Shown: positions 44,870-56,150, numbered from the stretch's first letter. The stretch is 64,000 nucleotides of DNA from Metridium senile (GCA_949775045.1 OX459097.1:7209685-7273684), one strand, 5' to 3'. Notes: generated by a model from the letters alone, not told the origin. Made by a program: numbers and translations.

Positions 44870-45835
44870 TTAATAATTCATGAGCTAATCAACCAATGTG
44901 AGCACACCATTTGTACCACGTGCATGGGTTTGAAACCCCGATGAAACACGATTATAGGTTGACCGGTGTTTGAAATATTTTCATCACTAGTGATGAAAAT
45001 ATTTCTAAATCTACATAGTGGTGGGAAATCTGAAAATAATTAGTATTACCTAGTTACCTACCTATTTTACTATCCTTTATTCCCTTATGTTTTTATCTAT
45101 CTTACCTGACCTTTCTACCTAATTTACATTATTATTATTTTTACATTATTTTCCCCCCCTTTTTTATTGGCGTGTCCGAGTCTCGAACCTGCAACCTTGG
45201 AGTTGAATTCCCTCTTCATACCAGCTGAGCTATTGGTTGGCAAATTGATTTGGTTGGCAAAGTAGAGTCTTATTTCCCACGCCATCAAATACTCTGTATA
45301 TATTATATCAGAAATTACACTGACGTCAAGTACTCACATAAATGAACTTTATTCGCATCTTTAATGATCCCTACTGAAGTTACAACTTATATCTAAATGA
45401 CAATTTGGATTATTTTCTAAAGAAAATGAAAAAAAAAAAACTACTTATGTAGGTAGTTACACGGTTATATTTAGAGTACAATTTGAAATATTGCTCAACT
45501 GAACTTAAACAACTTCAAGTAAGAATCCCGTAACACTCCTTATAAACCCTACAGTATTTCGAAATCCAATAAATTCCGCACGAGAATAGCTCTCATAATC
45601 CCAGGCAACATAATGAGTGACCTATTATATTATAAAGAACTAGCCACATTCCTACATAATGAATTATTTATTCGACTGAGAAGTAATTCCAAAAAGCTCG
45701 TGCTTCGTGTTTCATTAGGGTTTCCAAACACTCAAAAACAATAAAAGCACTCGGCCTACGGCCTCGTGCTTTCAAATGTTTTATCGTGTTTAGAAACCCT
45801 AATGAAACACTCGTACTCGTTTTTGAAATATTACT
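44870..45835. mobile_element. Probable insertion in the LINE 3' UTR, including a tRNA-like stretch
   Basis: The edges carry weakly inverted ATATTTCTCAAAC and GTTTTTGAAATATT. Inside is a GATGAAAATATTT palindrome near 44980-45000. Minus-strand 45171-45236 has A-box-like TAGCTCAGCTGG and B-box-like GGTTCGAGACTC, but no matching acceptor stem, so it is a decayed tRNA-derived relic rather than a tRNA gene. Boundaries are approximate. Confidence 0.45.
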
Positions 45836-45936
45836 TATCATATGTAATTTTTAGGAATTTTTGATCATGTAATTTTGTAAAGCACTTTGAAACTTGTGTA
45901 AAGGGCTATAATAAAGTTATTATTATTATTATTATT

Positions 45937-46375
45937 AACTTGTTCATCTGAAAACAAAGACAGAATAAGCTGGTATAAACAATACTGGTAGTTGAATGAA
46001 GAAAATGGCGAAAATAATGGACAAACAGCAGCAAGCATGCAAGAAGTGGATGTGTACAATTAAACTCATCCAAATTAACAATACCATTATTATCATCATC
46101 ATCAGCATGCATCATCATCATCATCATCTACGGCAGCAGCAACACTACCACATTATTAAGAAGATCACCATTGCCATCACCATCACCATCAGCGCCAGCA
46201 GCAGAATCATCACCATCACGGTTCCCCCATCACCATCACCATTATCACTATCACCACCATTATTATAACTATCATCATTATCATCACCATCACAAACATC
46301 CTTATTTACAATATAACACCAACATAATCATTATCACAATTAGCATAATCAAGAAATTCATCTTCATTTGATACA
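45937..46375. repeat. 3'-flanking module of gene IV
   Basis: AACTTGTTCATCTGAAAACA, ATGAAGAAAATGGCGAAAAT and a CAT/CAC-rich tract, as in 3840-4526 and 36141-36740. It ends TTTGATACAAACAACCAATC, the empty site for the 4-kb element of unit II. Confidence 0.65.
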
Positions 46376-46429
46376 AACAACCAATCTATTAAAAGTTAGT
46401 ATTAACAAACCTTAACAGATGTTCTTTCC

Positions 46430-49400
46430 TTAAGTATGAGTCGCTGAAACATCACCTTGCTGTCCAGGGATTTGGTAATTGGTAGGCTGGGCAGCATATT
46501 GTGGCTGTAGGACAAAACACATCAGTGAACACAAAATAAATATGGGATCAATTACATCTTGATACGCCTGATCCAAAAAATATAGATGTAAAATGGCTGA
46601 CATGGTTCTCACAATTAAGAAAAAGTATCTACAATCTTGGACAAATTAATATTATTGAGTGTTCATTCGCATTAGACTTCAGTGGGATCCTCTGATAGAC
46701 TCAACTCCTTTGAGCAACAAAGCCTTTTACTGATTAATTACGGGAGTTTTATCCGACAAAACATGTCTTGTAAAAATGTATTTTGTCTCTTAAATTTTTA
46801 TATCAAAAATTAGTACATGCCGGCAGGGTTCCATTGTAACACTGACAAACAGTTGATATTATTATTTAGAGGTGTTTGGAATCCCCTGACACATCACTAG
46901 CACCTGGACTCAGACTATTCACTCTTGTATTTTACAAAATGAATAAAAATGCTAATTGTTTTTTATAAAATTTTTGGTATCTAACGCGCGCTCTGATTGG
47001 TTGATGGCCATGTCTATATGAGAGAACAGAGAATGAAAATGACGAATGCTGTCGCGCGCTCTGATTCTAACGTGTTTACGAACATTCGGTAGAAAAGTTT
47101 TCTCTGCATTTTTTTGCGAAAAATTTTTATAAAAGAAATATAAAACGGCCGCTTGTGTCTATGTACTGTGATATAAACACGCTGGGAGATGTAGAGCACT
47201 CAAGAAGCAAGAGAAACACTCGCTGCGCTCGTGTTTCTAAGCTTGCTTCTCTCGTGCTCTACATCTCCCAGCGTGTTTATATCACAGTACATAGACACGC
47301 GCGCCGTTTTATATTTCTTAAATATAGAGATACAGGGAGTCGTTACTGAATCTCCTTTAATAGCAAGTGGCTTTTAAACATTAAAAGTATTCGACACACT
47401 CACATTCACTACCTCTATATTGAATATCAGTTTTACTGAAGCAATAAACGAGCAATTTCCGTGGTTTATCGACGAAATAAACCACACGGGATGTTGGGAG
47501 AACACGAAAAAAGGCCTAAGAAAATCTCGAGCCTCCGGGCTTTTTTTTTTTGTTGTTGTTGTTGTTGTTTTTAATTTGATTATATCAGCTTTTTTTAACA
47601 AAAAGAAAATAGAAGGAAATAGGTTATTCATCGTGGAATGTGACATTAAAAGGATACTTAATCAATTGTCTTACGATTGAGGTCATTGGTAGAAATACCT
47701 TGACGTTTCGACTGCAATCTGCTAGTCTTCATCAGGCGATGGTGTAGACTGGATGATGGTTGTCTTATAAGAAAATATTTACTCGACATTTTGAACGCCA
47801 TTTTTAAAAAGTGAACAGGGAGCAAACAACAACTTTTTCGCTGTTACTTCGAAACTCTCAAAACCTTTTGGACCAATGAGAGCGCGAGTTAGAATCAAAC
47901 TATATTATAATAATATATACAAGACTGCTCACATGTTGATTTTTGTGGAAAGACAAAGACCAGATAAAAATGTACTTTGTGGCATGAGAGAAAACAACAC
48001 ATCAAACAAACTCTGTTCACTAATCGCAAAAATCAGTAATCAAACCCAGGTCACAGTGGTGAAAGACTAGCCGTCTCACCACTAGGCAACCATGCCACCT
48101 ATTTGATCTTGAAAATACACATACCTGCTGTGGTTGGTTGCTGGGTATATAACCTTGGTTACCAGGAACATTGCTGCCTTGGGGCATGTACCTTGGCTAT
48201 AATAAATAAAAAAAGCAGCACTGACATAAAATAATATATATCCATCACACCCTTTTTCAAATGGTGCAGTGCTTAGTAGTTAGCATGTTTTAGAGCGGTT
48301 TTTGTATGACTGTGAAACGTACGTGCAGTGCCGTGACTGCGTCACTGCTGTGGTTTGTATAAAAACGTTCGAATTTTCTGCCGTATCCGTGCCGTGACCT
48401 TTTCACAGTCATACGAAAACCGCTCTAGTTTGAGGTAGTCACTGACGGTGGTCACTGCCAGGTTTGTTATGTCCTCAGTGGTTCTTTAACATCCATCCAA
48501 TTCAGGTTAGTGAGTGTAGTATGGAGTGAAGGCAAACCAGCCACAAAGTAAAACAATAGTTTTGTTTTCCCCTCCATAAAATGTAAAATGAAGTAAATTT
48601 GTTTTCATTCCAAAATCATAATTTACTGAAAATGGTTTTCATATTTCAATTTTTGATTTCGTATTGAATCAGAGTGATATACCACGTGTTTGATTCAGAG
48701 CACATTTTAGCTCTATGCAGGACCTTAAAAATAAAATTCTCTCTAAACCGAGGTTAAGCATCAACATATTGTTAAGATCGTACACGAAAGATCTTGTAAG
48801 ATCAGGTAAACTATCCAAGATCTTACTAAAACCTTGGCAAGTAAATGTTTTTGAAGAATTTTTGGAAGAACTTTATGAAATCTTGGCAGAAACTTGAGAG
48901 TTCATGCAAGTTTTTGCAGATTGAGGGTTACATGTCAAGATCCTTCAAGATCATGCCATAGATCTTGATAAGAAGTTCAATCGGGAAACTCAATGAAGAT
49001 AATTTTTCTCCAAAGCTGGTAAGCCTCAACAAACTGGAACCCCTGATAATCTATTCAGTGTTGAGGGTATGTTTCACTAACATCCTGAAATATATTAATA
49101 AAAGAGCTTCTACTTACTGCACCGCGTTGTGGTGTGGATCCAAAAATCATTTGACTCTTATCCAGCATTGCTATCCATAAACCAATCAGCATCTCGGCCA
49201 AACATAAGAACATGATTACCGCCAACACACCTTGTATGGTGTCCGTGTTTGTTGCAACATCAATTGGAAGAGGCAGGTTGTTCATTATGTGGTATTTACC
49301 TCTTCTAGGATCATCATATGGTAAATCTGCTATGGCATCATTATAGGCAGTTTGAAAACCTATCAAGGCCTGGATATTACTATAATCATAAAATGCCAGG

Positions 49401-52400
49401 AATGACAGCCCAACACACATTGTGTTAAGGGCTCTGAGACATGAGACCTAAACAAAAAACAATCAATTTAGACATGTGCTATGCAAATTTGTTTACGTGC
49501 ATTCTATAATATCTGCTTCTTCAAATCTACTGACCAAGAGATCCTATCGGCTTAAAAACTATGGAAAAAGAGCTTTTTCAACTGTAGCACCTGAACTATG
49601 GAATAATCTACCCTGTGATATAAAATCTGCTTATTCTATTACAAATTTTAAATCTAAACTTAAAACGTGGCTCTTTAAAGAGGGCATATATACCATTCGC
49701 AATAATTGCCTTTTCTTTATAACTAGTAAACTGTGTGTATGATTATGATCGTCGCGGAGAAATAAGCAATTTATGCAATTGCAATTATAGAAGCCCGAAA
49801 AAAATTTGGGACTTCAACGGGATTTGAACCCATGACCTTTGCAGTACCAGTGCAATGCTCTACCAACTGAGATATGAAGGCACATATGTTGGTAGGAGGT
49901 CATTTTGCTGAGTTCAATAAACCACAGAGTGAGATATGTAGATACGTATGTGGGTCTGATCCGCGGTTATATGATGTGTGTATGATTATGATCGTCGCGG
50001 AGAAATAAGCAATTGCATAAATTGACCTCCAACCAACATATGTGGCTTCATAGCTCAGTTGGTAGAGCATTGCACCGGTACTGCAAAGGTCATGGGTTCA
50101 AATCCCGTTGAAGTCCCGAATTTTTTTCGGGCTTCTATAATTGCAATTGCATAAATTGCTTATTTCTCAGCGACGATCATAATCATACACACATCATATA
50201 ACCGTGGATCAGACCCACATACGTATCTACATATCTCACTCTGTGGTTTATTGAACTCAGCAAAATGACCTCCTACCAACATATGTGGCTTCATAGCTCA
50301 GTTGGTAGAGCATTGCACCGGTACTGCAAAGGTCATTGGTTCAAACATATGCTGCAATTTTTGAAGGCCGATTTTTTTTTTAATTTGTGTTTATTAACCT
50401 TAACTTACCATGCTAAGATTGACAGCATCTCTGATCTTGTGCTGACGCCCAAAGAGGATGCCACAGAAACCAGTAATAACAGCCTAACAAATTAAAATAA
50501 AAAGTCAAATTTATCAATGATTTATAAAAATGTTGAATTTGCAGCCAGGATTCATATTAAAATAGAAAAAAATATATTAAAATCAGGCCAGAGTCAAACC
50601 AATTTGTATTTTATTAATGACTGCTTGTTTGTAAACTTATACTATAAATTAGTTAAAAATAGAATATCTTCTATATACTGCATCAATAAATAATTTCATT
50701 GGACAGTATATATAAGACTAGAATAAACACAAACGCTAAGCTGGTTTGACATCGTCTTATGTCATTATCATGTGATTTTAAAGCCTGCTTTCCATATGAT
50801 CGCTACGATCACTGCGATTGCCGAAAATCATGTTTGGCCATCAGAATAAAGCTCAGAGTTCTTTGTGATTAAACAAAATCAACACTGATTTTTTATGTTT
50901 AGGTTTATTTCGTCAAATTTACGCTTCAACCATTAGTCAGCAGTGATATTTTTATTATTTCACAAAACCAAAGCGCCATCACAGCGATCCTGGCGATCGT
51001 AGCGATTATATGGGAAATTGAGTAGACCATGCATTGGCAAATACATGCTACAGTGATTATCTACAATAGAACAGAATAATTAGACACATATATGTGAAGA
51101 GTTTTGTTTTAAATTAATAGAGTCTGTTTGAAAGTTCAGGTTGGGCGACTTTTCTTTGATCAGCAACATTTTGTAAATCAGGTAATCAAATTTCATTGAC
51201 AATTTTTCAAGATGGTAAAATTGTTCCCAGGCGGTGCTGTTGTAATTAAGTGTGTGTTCTCCAAGACAATGTTTGCCTATAGTCAAGCAACGACGCTAAA
51301 GTTTAACAATAAAATATTTTGTTCAGGGCTGAGGTGAAAAGTTTCTTTTATGTCTAAATTACTTATATGCCAAGTTTCATACTCCTATGCTATATTCTGG
51401 TGTTTTTTTGGGGGCCATTATAATCCAGCTGAGTTGACCTTCAGAACAAACACAAGGTCAACCAATCAGAATTGAGGATTCAACATCATATTTTGATTAG
51501 CATTTCCCATTATTTTGCCAAGAAAAAATATGAAATACGAGTTGTTCCTTCTTGAAATTAATCGTAAACTCTAGTCAAACTCATGGTGGGATTATATTTC
51601 AATCAACAAGAAAAATCTACATTGTATACTCGGAAATGCTTGAAAATTGCTAACTAAAAATAGCGACCCATAATTCCTTTCGGGGAAGGCGATCAACTCA
51701 GCTGGAACCTAAGGTCCGCTTTTTACTGTTAAACTTGCCTAAAAAAAACAAAAAACAAACAAACAAACAAAGCGCTCACTGCGATTCGATAGCCGCTATT
51801 TTGATTAATATGTTTGGAGATCAATTTAGATTAGTTTTTCAATTGATGCTGGTCCATAAAACATCCAACGATCATGAGAATATTAAAGGGCCGAATTTGC
51901 GAGGTTTTCATGAATCCACGCGATGCGGTGTCCCGGGGGGGTACTTGACCCAGTTTCTGACGGGGACGTTCCGCTGGTACCTCTAAACCCTGACCCTATT
52001 TAAGACAGCAGAATCCTAAAAATATGTACCCTATTTCAAGACAAATTGGTAAAAAGTAGACCCTATCCAAGACTCAAGGGGGAAATTGTATACCCTAGCT
52101 AAGGCAATTTAAGACAAATTAGGCTAAATTGTATACCCTATTCAAGACGCCAAGGCAAAAAACCATACCCTATTTGGCGGAACGTCCCCGTATAGTAAAT
52201 ATAAGGGAGTACCCCCCACCCCCCCCCCCGGGTGCGGTGTATAATGGATATAATGGGTATATTGATAAAGGTACTTTTTGACAAACAATTTAGAAGGAAA
52301 ACTAATTGTAAAAGACAACGTTTAGTTGTCATCTCGACAACATCATCAGGTAAATGAATAACAAGAACTATATGAAAATATAACGGGTATAGCACATGCA

Positions 52401-53103
52401 AACCAGCAGGACGTTCAGCAGCTGGATTTGCGTGTCGATAACATTTCTTCTTCTTACTTGAAATATAACTTCAAATTTTTCGTAGGAAAGAAATGAGACC
52501 GAAAGGTCTCTAGATGCTAAATCTTTACGTGGTGATGTTATAAATAACTCAAAGAGGAGATTTCGATGAGTTTCAAAGGGTTTCAATTTCATTACAGTTA
52601 GATTACAGTCTTATTTCAATATGGCGATCGAAAATGGCGGACTTAGTTACAACAAATTCATTGATCTTTTATATGACATTTTCCAAAAAAAGGAGAAATG
52701 TATTGATAGAATAGTTTTAATATCAAATATGAATTGATCGAAATCGGAAACAAATATAGTGCATTTCAGCCGTTACAACCACCTTATACTGGTGGGTGAA
52801 TATGCTGTCTCTAAATAACACACACTCCACACTGTGTCTCATAAAACTCAATATAAAGCACACTACCTTTACACAGACTTGTTGATTCTAGAACCCGGAG
52901 AAAAGCGCTCGTGGCACGAGAGAGCTACAGTTACATATCAAACAAACATATAAACAAGACCTTACCAGTATTCCTATCCAGATGGGCAACATGATGAAGC
53001 TATATTGTACTTGGATGCAAGTACGGTCACCTATTCCAAACCCAAACATCATGAACCCAATAGCAAGTTGCATAATCGATAGTAATGTAAAGGCATTAAC
53101 CAT
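46430..53103 (-). CDS. MS4A/CD20-like four-transmembrane protein, gene IV (five exons, 229 aa)
   Basis: The minus-strand exons 52966-53103, 50409-50483, 49118-49447, 48125-48196 and 46430-46504 join in phase 0 (690 bp including TAA). Membrane segments are SIMQLAIGFMMFGFGI, LPIWIGIL with AVITGFCGILFG, CVGLSFLAFYDYS and GVLAVIMFLCLAEMLIGLW. The extracellular loop has DPRRGKY. The tail is short, PQYAAQPTNYQIPGQQ and similar, because the Gln-rich exon 4 of gene II is absent; phase-0 borders keep the frame without it. MS4A-type proteins sit in plasma or internal membranes and modulate signalling or ion flux; the role here is not known. Introns carry transposon pieces (a palindromic tRNA-like cluster in intron 2) but no coding defect is seen. 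Confidence 0.84.
46960..47325. mobile_element. Large foldback element in the last intron of gene IV
   Basis: Inner arms CTATGTACTGTGATATAAAC plus CTGGGAGATGTAGAGCAC pair with 47250-47305. The centre AAGCAAGAGAAACACTCGCT / GAGCGCAGC-like sequence is also palindromic. Unit III reads from ATTGTTTTATATAGAGATGC at 37574 without this insert. Confidence 0.72.
47611..47770 (-). mobile_element. Penelope-like 3'-end copy
   Basis: AGAAGGAAATAGGTTATTC through GGATGATGGTTGTCTTATA matches 42318-42475 closely. Only the terminal non-coding part is present. Confidence 0.7.
48292..48428. mobile_element. Foldback MITE, arms AGAGCGGTTTTTGTATGACT
   Basis: The terminal arms (AGAGCGGTTTTTGTATGACT; AGTCATACGAAAACCGCTCT) and TGCCGTGAC words are inverted. 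Unit III reads CATGTTTTACTTTGAGGTAG at 38608-38627, where unit IV has this insert. The target duplication is not clear. Confidence 0.72.
48770..48975. repeat. Intronic AAGATCTTG cluster in gene IV
   Basis: Words AAGATCTTGTAAGATC and AAGATCTTAC recur, as at 39055-39310 in gene III. Confidence 0.6.
49499..49742 (+). mobile_element. LINE C-terminal fragment in intron 2 of gene IV
   Basis: The frame encodes KRSYRLKNYGKRAFSTVAP, LWNNLPCDI and FKSKLKTWLFKEG, the C-terminal signature of CR1/L2-type RT proteins. The rest is missing. Confidence 0.7.
49808..49880 (-). tRNA. tRNA-like sequence, anticodon GGT (Thr-type), probably repeat-derived
   Basis: On the minus strand GCCTTCATATCTCAGTTGG, then anticodon arm TTGCA-CTGGTAC-TGCAA, then T-arm ATGGG-TTCAAAT-CCCGT and TGAAGTC can be folded as a cloverleaf. 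The loop has U33 and GGT. The acceptor and D stems each carry one mismatch. Given two more copies beside it, a tRNA-derived repeat is likelier than a working gene. Confidence 0.45.
50044..50116 (+). tRNA. tRNA-like sequence with complete cloverleaf, anticodon GGT
   Basis: The acceptor stem GGCTTCA/TGAAGTC (one G-T pair), D-arm GCTC-AGTTGGTA-GAGC, anticodon arm TTGCA-CCGGTAC-TGCAA and T-arm ATGGG-TTCAAAT-CCCGT all pair. Position 33 is C instead of the universal U, so it is unlikely to function in translation. TRGCTCAGTTGG and GGTTCAAAT supply A and B boxes for RNA polymerase III, as in a SINE head. Confidence 0.5.
50286..50345 (+). repeat. Third tRNA-like copy, truncated in the T-arm
   Basis: It repeats GGCTTCATAGCTCAGTTGG through GGTCATTGGTTCAAA and then departs from the other copies before the 3' acceptor strand. 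Confidence 0.65.
50782..51022. mobile_element. MITE with CCATATGATCGCTACGATC ends, in intron 1 of gene IV
   Basis: The left end CCATATGATCGCTACGATCA and right end GATCGTAGCGATTATATGG are inverted; inner CACTGCGATTGCC pairs loosely with CACAGCGATCCTGGCGATC. No ORF. Confidence 0.65.
51426..51706. mobile_element. Possible foldback element, CCAGCTGAGTTGA ends
   Basis: CCAGCTGAGTTGACC and GATCAACTCAGCTGG are inverted about 280 bp apart. The interior is AT-rich. Confidence 0.5.
51932..52232. mobile_element. GC-tipped TIR repeat with TACCCTATT-type internal words
   Basis: The ends CCCGGGGGGGTACT and AGTACCCCCCACCC, and inner GACGGGGACGTTCCGC and GCGGAACGTCCCCGT, are inverted. The interior repeats ACCCTATTTAAGAC, ACCCTATTTCAAGAC, ACCCTATCCAAGAC and ACCCTATTCAAGAC. 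Related poly-G/GTACCCC repeats are abundant in some marine invertebrate genomes (general knowledge). Located in intron 1 of gene IV. Confidence 0.72.
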
Positions 53104-53300
53104 CTTGATTTACCGTAGAAGTGCCAAATAGAAAAGCTCGACGTACTAAGATTGTTCGAAGACGCTTTTAGGAAGTAGTATATGAGCCTTCTATATTTGT
53201 GCATAGCGGACGCCCGTGAAAAAGATATTACACACTGCACCCCTCCCCTAGTTAGTAGTAACTTAAACCTAATATCAAATCCCTTTTGAATGTTTAGCAG
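53104..53300 (-). promoter_or_regulatory. Upstream flank of gene IV
   Basis: 53104-53220 matches 16288-16408 upstream of gene II, and 53224-53300 (CACCCCTCCCCTAGTTAG, AAATCCCTTTTGAATG) matches 33720-33800. It is therefore the uninterrupted form of the upstream region split by the 17-kb insertion. Promoter function is inferred from conservation only. Confidence 0.45.
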
Positions 53301-54470
53301 TTTCTTTGGTGTGAGGGGAAATAAATACCACATATAGTTATTTTCTTGGGTATTACGGGCTGATGTTTTACGAGTTGCGTACGTATTTTGCCGAGCTTCT
53401 GGGCGAAGAAAGAGCATAAGTTAAAGGGGGAGGTCTCCCTGGGGAGACTCAAAAACGGGATGGGCATGACGTTGCGTGACGAGACTAAACACGGCTGCGG
53501 GGGAGACTTGTGGCCACTAGTGAGGTCAAAGAAACTAGGAATATTAATTCAGGTTTTAAATTGTTAATGTTATTGCTGATTCTAACTTTTTACACAGCTT
53601 ATCGTCAATTTCATTTGTTTTATTCATGTTAAATTTAAGCTGATATCGAAGTGAATATTGACCAATATTATGGTCCCGAGGGAAACATGTACTCAGTACT
53701 CTTATTAAATAAAGTGTATAAAAAACTTAACTTTTCTTTATTCCTCTGTTGTTTTAAATGTTAGTAGCTTTTTAAAAGGACTAAAATTATGCTATTTCCC
53801 GAGCCGTTAAAATAAAAGTCTTGAGGTAGAAAATGACAAAATAGTGTTCTATAACTGAGTTAGACCCTAGCGTGCCACACCAGTTTTCTCCGCCGGTTCT
53901 AACTAAAATCGATTTAAAGGGTTTTCATGTGAAATTTCGAAAGGGTTTTATAGTTTTCGTGGTCTGTGATAAGCATGTTTCAAACGCCTCAAAACGTAGG
54001 GTATCTTCCTTTTGTAACTTTTCGTGACCTGTGCCAAGGGGGGGGGGGGGGGGGGATGTGCCATATAGGCAGGGTAAACTACTAACAAACCGAAAGGGGG
54101 GGGGGGGGTAGGTACCCCTCCTCATCAGATACCGAGACGGGGGGGGGGGGGGGACCTTGACAGAGAAAGGTATTCAATTCCGATATCAATGTAAGAGTAT
54201 CCCTAAAAATGTAGCGAAAGGGGGGGGGGGGGGGGGGATGGTGCCGCAGGGTAAACTACTAACAAACCGAAACCTTCTCCTTTCAACATGTTTCTACCGA
54301 CAAAGCGAGAGACACAATCATGCTAATGGCCTCAAATTAATCTCTAGGCCATGACAAGATTAGTATGTCATCAAGATTTCTCCAACCTGTAAGCGACGTA
54401 TTGAACCACAGGCAACCCAAGCAAGGTATTTGAACATAGTAGTTAATTAATGTATGGGATTCCAAAATTA
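53301..54470. other. Repeat-rich spacer with four poly-G runs
   Basis: 53917-54035 is the inverted partner of 41348-41466. Poly-G runs of 12-18 bases lie near 54039, 54097, 54139 and 54221, with CAGGGTAAACTACTAACAAA repeated beside two of them (54069 and 54247). No gene. Confidence 0.6.
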
Positions 54471-54902
54471 TTATAATTTTTTAAATAAAATACATCTTAC
54501 CTTAATCTCATGTGTCGTTAAAATGTTATTTAAAATTGTTCTGTGGTTTTGAGGGGTTTTAGAGCTTTTTAATAAGTCTCCCCACACGTAATAATATATA
54601 GTACCAAAATACTCGTATTTATCTTCAAATACGGATCGTAACGAGATTAGACCGGAGCAGACCTTTACTTCTAGTATTGTAATGATGAATTGACTAGAAA
54701 GCCAGAATTCATTTAATAGGTATGTCTGGGCTAGATTATTTAGGCATTTGTATAGCAGCATACAATTGTGAAAATTTCTGCGTGCCTGTATGCTGGGCCA
54801 GGAGAAAGTAAGATTTAATTCATTTTGTCTGATTTTTCTGCCCTCAATAATTGCAGCAGCGCGCCTCTGTAACCTGTCTAGGTATTCTTTTCTTTTTTTC
54901 AA
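54471..54902 (-). pseudogene. Degenerate LINE RT C-terminal fragment
   Basis: The 143-residue frame has LDRLQRRAAAIIEGRK, FSWPSIQARRNFHNCMLLYK and later degraded sequence, reminiscent of the region after the RT domain in CR1/L2-like elements. No catalytic core. Confidence 0.6.
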
Positions 54903-55254
54903 TAATCAAAAAGTGCAAGTACCGGCCATTGAGTTATACAAAGTGGGATAACTTTACATGCCTTCCGAAGCATACCGAGGCTGGGCCATATTTTACTGGC
55001 AATATGATCAATGTGTTCATTCCAGGCGAAGCATGGTACAGTAGTATTGATTAGTCAAGAGGTTCCCGATATAACACAAGCACCCACTACAACTAAACTT
55101 TTTCAACCTTTACATCCGATGTTGTATATACATATTTATTTATTTATTTATCAACAATATTTAAGCAGAGATGCACAGTTCAGCATAGCTGGTTTAAATG
55201 GGGCTTTGCACAAAACATACATCACATTGCGTTTACATACATAAAGATATAACT

Positions 55255-56150
55255 ATGACTATAAACTGCTTGGGTTGCCTGTGGTTGAACGAGTCCTTAT
55301 CTAAAGGAATCTTTCGTAAAACCTGGAAAACTGCAGAGGTTATTCCCCATCTGAAATATGGAGACCATGAAACTAACAGACCAATTTCGCTGCTCCCAGC
55401 ATGATCGAAAATCGTATATAGAGAGAATTGCTCATAACCAGCTGGGTTAACCATCTCACATCAAAGTGGGAACAAAAAGCTGCACTCCACAGAAGCACAT
55501 GGAATGCTTTTCACAAGTCAGTTAAGCAATTATTGGATGATTCTTAGTATGATACGAACAATTATGCAAACCGCCAAGGAGGGTGTTATCTTTCGAACCG
55601 TAGGCTGGATGAGGCGGATAACATCCTCTGAGGTTTGCATAATTTTCATATCCTATGAGAATTCAATAATTGTTTTATTATTCATTCAAAATATTTTTAC
55701 GACTCCAGTTATATATAAACAAAATTAAGGTTGGTTCTAGATCTTGAATGATAGTTTAATACATCCAAACTGACTAAAACAATATGACACAGCCTTTTGT
55801 TGATTTTTTCGTGTTTTTGCTATATTTGTCTTGCAATATTGCGCCTATTTCTTCCTCGCTAAGTGCATGAGGGGAACCGTCCTGGATTGGAGGCAGCCAT
55901 TTTCCCGTTATCTGTGTCATGGTGACGTAATTTTTTTTCAGTTATTGGACGATTGACGTATTTCTTCCAAAGTTGGTATTTGAACAGGTTATGAATAATT
56001 AACTTGGCAAGATCGACCAATCAGAAACGGGGAAATATTTTGAATAATAAATAAAGTTATTGATAAAAAGAAGATCACCGCAGCTCTATTGCTAGACTTA
56101 GTAAGGCCTTCGACAGTATTAATCATGAGACCTTAGTTAAATAAGTAAAT
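55255..56150 (+). pseudogene. Scattered LINE RT pieces with frameshifts
   Basis: LSKGIFRKTWKTAEVIPHLK and NRPISLLPA (55285-55404) are RT N-terminal motifs. Near 56078-56130 a frameshifted LLLDL...KAFDSINHETL phrase is the first catalytic motif. A hairpin insertion (55560-55644, ATTATGCAAACCGCC and complement) lies between. Clearly broken. Confidence 0.55.

Larger units (their letters stand above)
43378..45937 (+). mobile_element. 5'-truncated CR1/L2-like LINE with a nested insertion
   Basis: It splits the 3' module of unit IV between GAGTTGATTA (left) and TTAACTTGTTCATCTG (right), which are adjacent in unit III at 36150-36175. It contains the RT ORF 43386-44771. It ends AAAGCACTTTGAAACTTGTG followed by AATAAAG and (TTA)n, a CR1/L2-style tail. 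About 44870-45835 looks like a later insertion into its 3' UTR. Confidence 0.82.
49744..50275. repeat. Large palindrome built from tRNA-like repeats
   Basis: The left arm (GATCGTCGC, AAGCAATTTATGCAATTG, AGAAGCCCGAAAAAAATT, tRNA-like block) is repeated in complement on the right, with a second partial copy after it. Phrases such as CATACGTATCTACATATCTC and its complement appear on both sides. It interrupts intron 2 of gene IV. Confidence 0.85.

Noticed and set aside
45171..45236. Functional tRNA gene on the minus strand
   Set aside because: A- and B-box-like words are present, but the acceptor ends do not pair and the anticodon arm is not convincing.
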